Part shown: piece by piece, positions 14,112 to 26,600 of the stretch
Layout: every line of letters starts with the position of its first letter
Position numbering within the stretch: the first letter of the stretch is position 1
Origin: Tridacna crocea
Taxonomy: Eukaryota > Mollusca > Bivalvia > Cardiida > Cardiidae
DNA length: 64,000 bases
Assembly: GCA_943736015.1 (NCBI GenBank)
Contig: OX031071.1
Span: 27,481,619-27,545,618 of the forward strand
Direction: 5' to 3'
The notes under the pieces: model-generated
Told to the model about the DNA's origin: nothing
Database searches by the model: none
What the model saw: the letters and a program-made list of their open reading frames with translations, nothing else
Made by a program: the position numbers and the translations under genes

Positions 14112-17100
14112 AAATGAACTTGACTTCTTTCAAGAGTTCTAAAAAAAAAATACATAAAAACTAACAAATATCATAAAGGTTTTAATACAAAAGCGGACGG
14201 TATAAATCAAAGATCTGACTGCACGTTCTGTGCTGTCTGAGGTCTTCTAAAAAAGTCACTGTTTTTCGCCTATACCGCAGACAGGGTTAATTCACTTATA
14301 GTTCTATAAAAAACATTTGAATGAAATTTTTTATCTGGTATGCTTGAATAAAAATGCGGACCATGAATACATATCCAAGATACGTATCCAAGATCAGACT
14401 GCACGTTTTGTGCTGTCTGATCTCATCCGTGTCATCTACAAAAAATGTTAACACATTTCTCTGTGCCGTCCACAAAAACTTTTTGTTAACCCGTTACTAC
14501 ACAATCCACAATTCTATCATGAAAAAAAGGCAACTAGTTTCAGGAAGAAGGCATTTGAAATAATTGTGGAAAAAAGGAGTAACTGCAGGTATCCAAGCAT
14601 TTTCGCCTTTTTTTTTTCATAATGTTTCCCTCCCTCCAAAGACATACAGTATTCAGATTTTGATTTATAGATATTTTCTTTTCCACAAAGGTTTTCAATG
14701 TGGACCAATCTAAAATTTTGATTTCCGGTAAAGAAAAAAAAACATGTGCAGTTTTGGCCACTTTCAACGTTATTTCAGTCAAATCGAAGCAATAAGTCAC
14801 ATATTCATGTATAGCCTGTTTTTTTTCAGTAGGCTAAGGCTTTGAAGTATCTTGCCCAAGGACACTACTACGAAATTCTCACTGCTGACGCCGAGGTTCG
14901 AACCCATGACGTCCATCTTAACTCTTTACCTAACGACAAACTTTTAGACACGTCCAAATTGAAAGTATATGCAGACGACAAAATTAACTTGTCTTAAAAA
15001 TTGAAATCTGTTTGCAGTAGAGTAGAAAACATTGTGGGTAAAGGAGAAAATGCTGGTTACTAAAGGCTTTGTCATCTGGGTCGTAAAAACAAGTATAACG
15101 ATTTTTCAAACCTGCTCAGGCTGGTGAAAACGCAGTAAGCACAAGGAAATATGCCTTGTTGCAAGCAGTTTCTACTATTTTTTACACAATGCTAAAAACA
15201 AACTGTTAATCAACTCTATGGTAAAAGGGGGGTTAACATCATGTCCGTGATCTATTATAGGAAGCAATTATGTATCCTTTAGGATCATAAAATACATTTT
15301 GCCTAACACTATGGTCACAATGTGAAACTGCCGCCTGCCGATTTTTAGACATCGGTGGATTCTCAAAATTACATGCCGCCGGCCGATTTTTTACAAATCG
15401 GTGAGAGTGGTCATAAATAACTGTCAGTAAAAGGCCGCCTGGCGGGTTCCGGGCGGCGGCAGGCAGTTTCTTAAGTTCGAGGGGTGTGGGGTGTCATCAG
15501 GGTGTCGGCCGGTGGCAGTTAGGCGACAGTCCGGCAGCCGTCAGATTTTACCTGCCACCGGCCGGCGACCTGGCGGACACCGACCATTTACAACTGACAC
15601 CAGCCGGCGATCGGGCGTTCGAACTGCCACCGACAGGCGCCCGCCCGATAATCTATTTAATCTGGACAAAAACAGATTGTCATCTTGACAATAATTTCAA
15701 TGCTTTCAAATGGTATGATTAAAATTTGTGCACTTTTTATTCTTGATATTTTTTTTGCTTTTGGCTGCCACTTGGGCTTTAAGAGTGTTCAAATTTGGTT
15801 TTTCACATTCCAAACTAAATTGATGTTTTTATCATTATTCTTTACCAAACAACAAAATCTTAGACTTGTCCAAATATAAGGCATTTGTTGACAAAGGAAA
15901 AATTTAATACAACTCACACGGTAGGGTTTGCAGTGACCACATGTTAACCAGACAGCAAAATTCTAGAACAGTTCAACTTGAAACCATTTGCAGATAGAAA
16001 ATTAAATCTGGGTCAATTATTTGGCTCTTTCTTCAAAAGGGTTGAAAATATTGTTTAAAATGGAGAAAATGCTGATTACCAGCATTTTCAACTTATCCCA
16101 CAATGTTTTCAAAATCTCTTTCTACTCAAGGATTTTTTTAAAATACAGTGTTGTTTGGTAAGAAATTAAGCGGACTAGTATTCTTTGCTCCATTGGGATT
16201 TGCTATACTTTAATTGTATGTGCTGTTGACATTTATGTAAAAATGTGTATTTGTTTGATTCTAGAAAGCCAAATGGTTTTTGGAGTCAGACTCCAGATAT
16301 TAATATTTTTTCTTCTTTGGATACTTTGGCCATAATCTCAACAGAAAACATACTCCACACTAAACTAGTGTTGACTAAATCCTATACCAGAAAATCTTGT
16401 CTTTTAATGACCCTGACAAAAAAAACCAGCTCTAGGAAACATTGCGGAAAAAGGAGAAAATGCTGGTTACCAGCTTTTTCTCTTTCTTCCACAATGTTTT
16501 CTGGAAGAAAAGAAAAGACAGTTTCATTACTTGAGCCACCTTTGATGCTTTCACAATGGGGAAGTCCTGAATTAAGTTCTCTGGGAAAGACTATAGAGTA
16601 CAGTACTGTGTGCAAGCCTGTCTCTAGTGACATAATTTGAGGACAGCGGCACTATGGGTAACTGTTTACATCCAATCGATTGAGCCCATGAACTAGCATT
16701 TTGTCCTTTTCCCACATTGTTTTCTATCCTTTGAACAAAACATTCCAACTTTCGAGTGACATGTTACTCTTTTAATGCCAAATACTACTAGTATACAGTT
16801 GACCTTTTCTGTGGGATGAAGAAAAAGTCCAAAATAATTTGGGACACATTTTGGCCTTAGATGTTGGCTTAACCCTTTACCCACAAGGCATTTCTATGGT
16901 ATCTCTGAATAACAGCAAGGATGAAGCCATTTCTTATGTGTATATGACACCTTTTGAAATCGATATAGGGAAACATACGGAAACCATCCCAGTTTTAACA
17001 GACGATACAAGAGTCACCTATACAATGGAAGATTCGGGAATCAACCAAACATTTCGAATCCACAGCGAAACAGATACAATACACAGTTGAAAGGAAATGT

Positions 17101-20100
17101 ATGGACAATGTGTAGAACCTGTGGTATGAACAACCATAAAACAATGGAATGTCGTCGAAATAGGGACTGGTAGGAAATAGATGACAGACATAATCATACA
17201 CCTTTATTCCTCACTAATAACAATTATAACATTCTTTGCTCGTTGTGTGAAAACTGCAATATCGCTCCATGCATTTGTACTGCGGACAGATGCTTAGAGT
17301 TTAAACCAATAAACTGTAGACTTCCTACACAAAATGAAATAACCAAATTCTTAAATAATGATAATACACATTATATTACCGGTAATGAAATAGAATGTAA
17401 TTCTGATTTAAAGATTCCCGAAAATAATGATATTCAATATCAATCAAGTAGCATAGGTGATTCACACAAAAACGCTCATCTAAGTTCATCTTATACATTG
17501 TGTAGCCCTGAACTTTTACGGTTCAGTGCGGAAGGGTTACATGTTGTGAATTTGAATATTCAGCACTTTTTACCAAAATATGATGAAATTAGAATTATTT
17601 TACATGAAAACAGATTAATAGATATATTCGGGTTTTGCGAATCTTTTTTATCAGATAATGTTCCAGACAAGAACATTATCATAACCGGGTTCAAGTTTGA
17701 ACGTAAAGACAGGGAAAACAAAGCTGGGGGAGGTATAATAGTTTATGTAAAAGATTATATAACATACACACGGCGCTATGATATGGAATTCTCCAACATT
17801 GAATCAATCTGGTTGCAGATAAATACCGATGATAACGCGCAAATCTTAGTAAATTTCACTTACCGCCCTCCAAATAGTCCACAATCTTGGATAGATGAGT
17901 ATGAAAAACAGTTGATATTAGCGGAATCTTCTAATTTAGACTGGTTTGCTATTGGGGATTATAATATCAACTTCTCACCTCCACATTCTTTTACTAATAG
18001 TAAATGGTCAAAAGTGGTGTGTGATTTTGGGCTTCACCAACTTGTTAATACCCCAACTAGAGTAACAAAAAGCTCTTCGTCAATCATAGACCATATTTAT
18101 ACCACGGCTACTAACTATATAGGTGAAATATTTGTTCCTGAAATAGGCGTTAGTGACCACTTTCCAGTAGCTGTCACTTTAAGTAAAAAGTGCAACATCA
18201 AACATTCAAACAGACATAAAGCGATTACATATAGATCTTTTAAGAGTTTTGATAAAAGCTCCTTTTTACATGATATTTATAGAGTCAACTTCGATATTTT
18301 GGAAACGATAAGCGATACAAATTTATTTCTGGATAAATTGTATTATATGTTAAACTGTGTACTCGATAAACATGCGCCGTTAAAATGTAAAAGAGTAAAG
18401 CGGCTACAGCAGCCTGGCTGGTACACGGACGAAGTCAAACAGGCTAGAATTACAAGGGATATGTATAGATCGCATAAAAATTGGGATCAGTATAAAATCT
18501 GGAGAAATAAGTGCGTTTCGATCATAAAAAAGGCTAAAAAATCTTTCTTTAATAATTCAGTCAAAGACAAAAAAGATGCAAAGATTTTGTGGAAAAATAT
18601 AAAACTAGTTTCAAACGAAAATGAACAATGTATATCTGTTCCGAATACTTTAAAGATCAACGATACAATAATTGAGGGAATGCAAAATATAGCTGACGCA
18701 TTGAATGATCACTTTGTAAACATTGCCAAAACGGCAGAAAAGTCACAATTTAATGCAGAAAATTTCATTTCACTTCAACGATTTCTTGATATGAAATTGC
18801 AAAATTCATCTTTTGATATTGATTTTATTACCCCCTATGAAGTTAGTATTCTCATTGAAAAATTGGACACAAATAAATCTTCTGGGCTAGACAAAATAGG
18901 GCCTAATATTTTAAAACTATGCAAAGACCAGGTTGCAAGACCTATTGCAACTTTAATAAATTACAGCTTATCATCTGGCGTTTTCCCAGACAAACTTAAA
19001 GAAGCTGGTGTTGTTCCATTACATAAGGGAGGAAGCAAAGATGACCCGAATAATTATAGACCTATCTCCATTTTGCCAACGTTGTCTAAAATATTCGAAA
19101 GACACGTTGCTAATCAATTAAATAAATATCTACAAAATACCAGCGTGCTTGATGAACGCCAATCTGGTTTTAGACAACATCATTCGTGCCAAACTGCTCT
19201 GATAAGATTAGTTAATTCATGGTTAACGAGCATGGATGAAGGTAATATTATAGGTGCTGTATTCTTAGATTTCAAGAAAGCGTTTGATCTCGTAGATCAT
19301 AAAGTATTACTTCATAAATTAAAACTGTATCATTTCTCTAGTAATGCCTTAAACCTCTTTGAATCCTACTTGACAAATAGAACTCAAGCGATCAGAACTG
19401 CTGTAGTATGCTCAAATTATCTTCCCATAACGTCTGGAGTTCCGCAAGGATCCATACTCGGACCACTGTTGTTTTTATTGTATGTAAATGACTTGCCTCT
19501 TGAAATCAATTCCGATACGGATATGTATGCTGACGATACAACATTTCACTGTAAAGGTAAAAACATTAATGAAATTCAATTAACACTTCAGTCAGATATC
19601 AACAAAACACAACGCTGGTGTATGAAAAATAACATGGCCATCAATCCTACCAAAACCACTTGTATGATGGTAGGATCAAAGCAAAAGTTATCATGCATTG
19701 AAGATCTAAATCTGTATGTTAATAATAACAGGATAACTAATGTCGAATCACAAAAGCTTCTTGGGGTTTACATAGATAAAAACTTAACATGGAAATTACA
19801 CATTGACAAAACATGTAAGAAACTTGTTTCAAAGTTATTTCTTTTGAAAAGGATTCAGTATTTTCTTACACCTGATGTTAAGCAGTTGTTCTACAACGCA
19901 TACATTACACCAATATTTGACTATGGTTGTGTAATATGGAGTAAAGCAAACACGGTTGATATTCATAGAATTACCAAATTACAAACACGAGCAGCTAGAA
20001 TCATGTTAAATGAACACAGGGATAAATCTCCATACGAAATGCTCAGAACTCTAAATTGGTTAGCATTTCCAGTCCGATGCAAATATTTTATAGGCTTATT

Positions 20101-20592
20101 AATTTTTAAAGCCATTAATAACCTAACACCTTCCTATATTTCTGACCTTATTACATTCTCATCAAATAATACTTATGTTTTACGGTCAATAGCTAAAAGG
20201 GATATTTCACACAATAAACCCAATACAAACTATCTCAAAAAGACTTTTAGCTATTCCGGTATGGAAATATGGAATCGAATACCAACAGAAATTAGAAACT
20301 CTCAAAATATCAACACATTCAAAAGTAAATTAAAATCATTTCTTTTTGAAAATTGCTAAAGTTTGAAGCAAAAATATCTATAGATGTTCGAACAGATTGC
20401 AGATACCCATTTCCGTTTATGTCTGTCTTTGAGGTATAACTTCTATTACATGTAATTACATTATTTGTTTTATACTGATTAATTATATAAATATTGTTAA
20501 AGAAGGCATCATTGGAAATAATATTGCCTTAAATAATGTATCATTTTTACATTGATGTGTAATATTAATGATTTACCTTCTGAAAATAAAGA

Positions 20593-20629
<37 letters not shown>

Positions 20630-23600
20630 ATCTGACGGCGGCAGGCTGGTTTACGGGGGATATATATAGCTAGATTGCTCTCGTATCACTTCAAAGTGTT
20701 CATCATTATTATCAACCACAAGATAAATAGATCTAGTTTTTAAGAAATATTTCCTTCCAACAAGTTGCCCCCTAAAGGCAAGGGGCAAGACAAAGCGCCA
20801 GCACCGAACCGCAAAAGAGCAGAGCCCAACCCAGCAATATGCAAGTCTCTGAGTCGCCCTGGTGCTGTTAGAATCGCCATGACGACCATTTCTTATTGTG
20901 AATAGCCTCGGATTTATATTCAGGGGCCCGGGAGTCTGCACTCGGCAGATCGCTATCCTGCCACCTATTAACACCGACAGCCGCCTTCCATCTGCTTTTC
21001 AATCTCCGCCCTACCGCCGGCAGGTATATTGAAATCGCACGGTGGCATGTCGGTAGCATAACGGTAGCAGGCCGGATGCTGGAGAGTGGCAGTTAGTTCC
21101 TACCGATCGCCGGCCGAAGATTGAAGGCCCTCGAACCCCGTGACGACTGAGTAAAAATCGCGCTGCCGCCCGTCTGCCGCTTGATTGCCACCGCGCGACT
21201 ACGAAATGCGCCCGGCCGGCGTCCTGACGACAGCCACAATTGGAAAAAATCGGCCGGTGGCAGTCAGAATTTTAACTTTTTCTTAAAACTTCAGCGGCGT
21301 CCTAGCGGCGTCTAAAATGCCGCCTGCCGCCTGCCGATTGTGCCTGCCACCGAGCTGCCACCGGGCTGCCACCGGCCGAATTTGAGTGAAAACTGGCAGT
21401 TTCTACGCCGGCAGGCGGCATTTAGTGATTTGTGACCGTACTATAACTACTGATAGAATCATGTATAGCCTGGTTTCTTCCGTAGGCTGGTAGACTGGTC
21501 CATCGACATGGAGAAAATCTACAAACAGCAAAATGTTTTGACTTCGCAGACTGCACAGACTGATCTTGGTCGATACTTTTTTCAGATGCAGTAAGTTCCC
21601 TTTTCACAGACCATTGCTCATTCCAAATGTCGACAGGGTTACAGGTGGGATCTTGCATTCCGATGTCTACTTGTTGTTGCCAGTTCACTTGCTGGTGTTT
21701 AATTCGCTATCCTGCTGAATAACTAAATTGCAATTTTCAATTTGATTTTGAAAATCCAAATGCTGTTATTTCAAAGGCATGTTTTGGGGGAATATTGTCT
21801 CTTTATCGGAGAGTATAGATCTGCACTGTTATTTAAGGTAGGTGAGTCCTGCCTGGGAGCTTAACAATTAACCCTTTACCAAACAATCCCTGCTTTTTAC
21901 GGCCCTGAGATAGAAGCCTTTTGAAAACATTGTGGGAAAAGGAGAAAATGCTGGTAACCAGCATTTTCTCCTTTTCCCACGATGTTTTCTACCATGCTGG
22001 AAATGCATTTCAATTTTTGGGTTACGTTTATTTTGTCGTCTGCTAGTGCCGCTAATTTAGATTGGTCCAAAATTTTGTCGTTTGGGAAAGGGTTAAATAT
22101 GTCTTTTTTTAGTGTGTGCAATCGTTTGGTTTTAAGATTCTTTTAAATCGATCATTCATTTCTAAAATCCCGTATTTTTCCAACCCGATTTCATCTTTTT
22201 TAAGACGGCAATTATGAGTTTCTTAAATGGCAATTATGAGTGAGTGAGTGAGTGAGTGAGTGAAAGAACGAATTAATGACATGCGTGGCGAAGTATTCTG
22301 TCCTCAAAGGAATGTAAAACGAAATAAAGAGAAAGGACAATGTAAAAGTGAAGAATAAATTAAGGATATCGATTCAGATGTTTATGTTAATTACGAGAAC
22401 AGTTATGACCCTCGGGCTATATTAACAAACTCACTGATACAGGTAATACTTAGAGCTTAACATTTCTATTCTATTTATAGTATTTGGGTGATGCTTTTCT
22501 TTTCCATTATTTAACACAAAATTTGAACAAGTGCTTAGCTTTAGAAACGGAGGAGAGTGTGTGACTTTTCCTAATTCATCCTCTGTTTTATATCAATTTG
22601 ATCGTAAAAATCCTGAAAGATATTTATAAAGAGACAGATTTATTATTTGTAAAATTTAATGAGGTGTCGATGAAGCCCTGTCGGAATATCGATATGAACA
22701 AAGCCGTCTGTTCGTTCTATAAATTATAAATAAAAGCTGCACGTTCAGCGTACAGGTAGCCCTTATCAGCCGATATAGCTCAGTAGGTAGAGCGTAGGAC
22801 TTGTGAACACATTGTCCTACAGGTTGTGGGTTCGAATCCCCGGCTGGCCAACTTAAAAATTACTAATAGTCTTTCGGATGAGACGTTAAACCGAGGTCCC
22901 GTGTGACGGTGCTACACACCGAGCACGATAAAGAACCAGGCGGAATTCTCAGTAGTTTCGTCCTGTATCCTTGCACTATCCCCCGTAACAACTAACCGTC
23001 TTCTGGGGGCGTCGCTCAGATGGGCAACCGGTAGCGACGATAAATAAACGAAAATAATCAATCAAACAGGTAGCCCTGTAAAAAGCTAAAAGTTGGGCTC
23101 TGCAGAACGGACGCTCCTTCACCCTTCACATTGGTTTCCCCCGTCCCCGTCCCGCCCCGCCCCTGGAGAGAGAGTCCGTCCGTCCGTCCCACCTTGCCAG
23201 CCAAGACGTACCTACTATAGAATGAGTCGAGGAAAATATCGGAGCCGGAAGACTAACTTCTTATCCAATTGCCCGACTATGGAAAAAGGTTCCTAACCAA
23301 ATGTTGACAAGGTTTGTAGTAAAGAATTGAGTGATAGAATTATCAGACATTTTAGTTTAAACAAAAACTAGTGCCTTTTCAAAGTTGTTTGTGCCCAGAG
23401 AGTCTCAGCAAAACAGTCAGTGTATATCAAGATCAAGTTGCACGTTTCATGCAGTCTGATCTTAATCCACACTGACCGCACAGGCAAGTTTAGGTGTGAA
23501 AATGTGTAACATACTATGCTAAATGACGAAGATATTTTTGAACAGAAAAATTAGTGCGACAAATCTTTCATACCCAGACAGTACGGATTCCAATTCATTC

Positions 23601-26600
23601 CAATTATTTACTTGGCGTAATTATTTACAATATCCTAGGTGATGTTGACTGCCTGACTGACTGATTGATTGATTGATACTTAACGCCGTTTTAAACATTA
23701 GTTCAGTTATATTGCTTTCAAGGAATTTCTTTTACCAGCAATCAGCACAAAATTCTTTCCAAGCTACTGGCTACTTTCCCACATAATCATCGTCAAAACA
23801 ATGCTCAGCCTTGAAAGAGGAAATAATTCTGTTGCAATGACTATCATCAATCCTCGGAAATAGATTGGCCAAGCCGGGCAGGGGATCGAACCATTGACCC
23901 CTGTTCTTGAGTCCTGTACGCTAATGGCTAGGACTCGGCTTATTTGTGAAATATTAGACTGGATTAAGTAAAAGATCAGACTGTTGTACAAGCAGTATTC
24001 ACATCCTCATCTGTTGTCCATTAAAGCACCGGAAATGACCGAAATGGTTACAATTCTTTCTACGACTAGTCTAGACGGCATAAGTGAAATCAGTTGGTTT
24101 ATGCGAACAGCAATATATGGTCTGCAACACGTGACAAGGGGCATTCGGACTTTCTCGTGAAGTGTTGTCTCGGATCAGCCTTCGCAGTCCGCGCAATCTG
24201 ATCCAAGACACTTTCCGCTCGTGAGTTATTTTCTGTTCCATACAAATTTACTGTTTACTTTTTTGTTGTCGTAAAGTGCGAACTGCGCTGGTTGAGCTGG
24301 ACCGACGCTTTACACAAATGTCTGGATGACTCTTTTTCCTGTATTACATGCCATAACGAGATCAGACTGAACAGAACGTGAAGTCGAATCTGGGATATAT
24401 ATCATTCGCTTGTTAAGCCAAACGTATAAGATTAAAAATCTGTTTTTATTTTAGTGGTTTGCAGCTTTAATTGTCAAAAGATATTGGATATTTGAGGTAT
24501 GTTCTGTGAAAAGGAGGTTTAATGCATCTGGAAGAAGTATCTACCCAGATCAGTTTGCACAGACAGCACAAGCTGACATGGGTCGGAACTTTTTGCCGTT
24601 GGTCAATTTTCTCCATGTAAAAGGACTATTCAACCTCATGATCTACACTGAAACGAACTTCTAAATGGCCACTTTAAGCTGTAATTTTCCATAGTGCTTT
24701 TTATGTGTCCGCTGCCTATAAAAGGGACAGATTATTTGGTTTAATTTTTTTCAGAATGTTTTATCGGTCTGGAAACATACCCGAGCCAAATTCTGAAGTG
24801 AATTGATTCAAGTTTAATCGCAGAAGAAATTTTTTGTCGTTCATTCAATCAACATTGTATATTGAAATATCAAGTTTACGAAAACTTCATGCTTCTTTTT
24901 TTGGATTACATTTTTTCACAGAAAATAATTTTCATGTTTTTTCTTATTGCTTAAAAAAGTTCTGTATTTTGTGATACTCTTTTTTAAACTGTTTTGGCTG
25001 ATAGTCACCGCGCATGCGCAAACAATTGGTTTTCCTTTTTTTGAAAAAGAGAGTCCTTCTGTTTGCAAAATCGAGAATCTTTTTGTCACAATACCTTGGT
25101 AGTTTTAGCTTAAACATATCTATTTTCCCTCAAATTTACATGGAAATGGGGTTGGGTCACAAGTTATAACAACTTAGAAATCGACCCTCCCCCTACAATA
25201 TAATGAATTTACAACTGTTACGAAGATAGTTATGAAATAAATCACTATTTAGTCCACTGCATTTATTCCTAATCCGGGCATGCATAACTGATAAGAAACG
25301 ATTGCCTTCAAGGTAATAGGCGGGGACAGGGGTTAATGGGAACCTACTTGAGATTAATTTTTTACAATACCTTGGTTAACGTCCAGATATATGTCACGAT
25401 TTATTTTCATTAACATTTCTTCTATACTTGCTCTAATTTATGGGAGAAACAAAAGTAGCCGTTTAGAAGTTCATGTCAGTGTAGTCAATCATGATATGTG
25501 GGAAAAGTTGCCAAAGGTTTTGAAAGAATACTGTGCGAAATACTTGGTGACTGGACTGGGAAAAAACGTACGTAGATGTGTATCCGTTATGTGTTAAACC
25601 AGGCAAGTTATCGTAAAAAAAGATTTGTCTTAAAACTGACAGAGTTGTGCGGTAGTGTGATCATTAGACATTCTAAAAATTAATAAAAAGAAAAAAGTTT
25701 CGACTCATCTCAACCTGCGCGGCCTGTGCCGGCTGACATTTGTCGGTACTTGTTGCAGATATATTTAACATCCTATTCCCAGACCATAGCTGGAAAACTT
25801 ACATGTACTTAATAATCGACTATATATACGTATAAATAAACCGTAAAATTTCAATGTTCATTGCTTATTGTAAAAAGATACCCAGAAATACATATTCGTA
25901 GATAATAAGTAAACATTTGCGTTCAAGAATCCTTCCTTCCTTCCTTCCTTCCTTCCTTCCTTCCTTCCTCTCTTCCTTCCTTCCTTCCTTCTGACTGACA
26001 AGTGTCTAGGACAACGCCATTTCAGAGATTACTCATCTCTGAAAATGATATAAAATAATAAGTATAATGACAATAATAATAATGATATAAAATTACAATA
26101 AATGATTCTCCGTCCGTCCGTTCGTCTCTCTCTCTCTCTCTCTCCGCTCTCTCTCGTTCTCCCTTTTTCTCCGCTCTCTCTCCCCCCCTCTCTCTCTCTC
26201 TTTCTCTCTCCGCTCTCTCTCGCTCTCCCACTCTCTCTCAATCAACCAAGCTTGCCACATAACTATCTTTTCTTATACGTACCTACTTTCGCCATTTCCG
26301 CTTGCATAAATGTATAGAATTCTTGGAAATCGACTCGACCATTCCCTGAAACATGCGACAGAAGCATAAACCTGTCAATAGGAGACTTACACTAATCTAT
26401 TACTCTTTTCAACACAGTTTTAAGTTAACGATCCTGGGACAGAAGTCTTTTAAAACAAAATTGTGGGAAAAGAAGAAAATGTTGGTAACCAGCATTTTCT
26501 TCTTTTCCCACAATGTTTTATATCCCATAAAAAAATAATCAAAATGTTTTGAGTTGCATTTGATATTTTGCATGTAAATGCTTACAATTTGGACTGGTCT

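Larger units (their letters stand above)
16839..20628 (+). mobile_element. non-LTR retrotransposon (LINE), nearly full length
   Basis: The element has an ORF1-like region (16839-17173), a 1038-codon ORF2 (17243-20359) without stops, a 3' UTR with AAATAAAG, and a (TTA)n tail at 20593-20628. The 5' boundary is not clear. It sits, with other repeats, inside a GC-rich inverted-repeat element; ATAATCT occurs near both edges of that interruption. An intact ORF2 suggests recent activity. Confidence 0.88.
15313..21437. mobile_element. GC-rich inverted-repeat element, split by the LINE block
   Basis: The left part (15313-15655) starts GGTCACAATGTG..TGCCGCCTGCCG. The right part (20629-21437) ends CGGCAGGCGGCA..TTGTGACC, the inverted complement. 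The inside is full of short CGGC-rich blocks (GCCGGTGGCAGT, CTGCCACCGGC) in both orientations. No coding region is visible; short ORFs there are composition artefacts. A related copy lies at 52985-53948. It looks like a non-autonomous DNA transposon; superfamily unknown. Confidence 0.6.

Noticed and set aside
20385-20440. EF-hand-like [10 protein letters not shown] on the minus strand
   Set aside because: It lies in the LINE 3' UTR, lacks the position-12 acid and has no usable splice sites; a chance match.
22764-22850. Possible tRNA gene
   Set aside because: The A and B boxes are fine but the anticodon arm is enlarged and a SINE body, tail and target duplication follow.
26022-26241. Arg/Glu-rich ORFs on the minus strand
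   Set aside because: Simple (CT)n translation.
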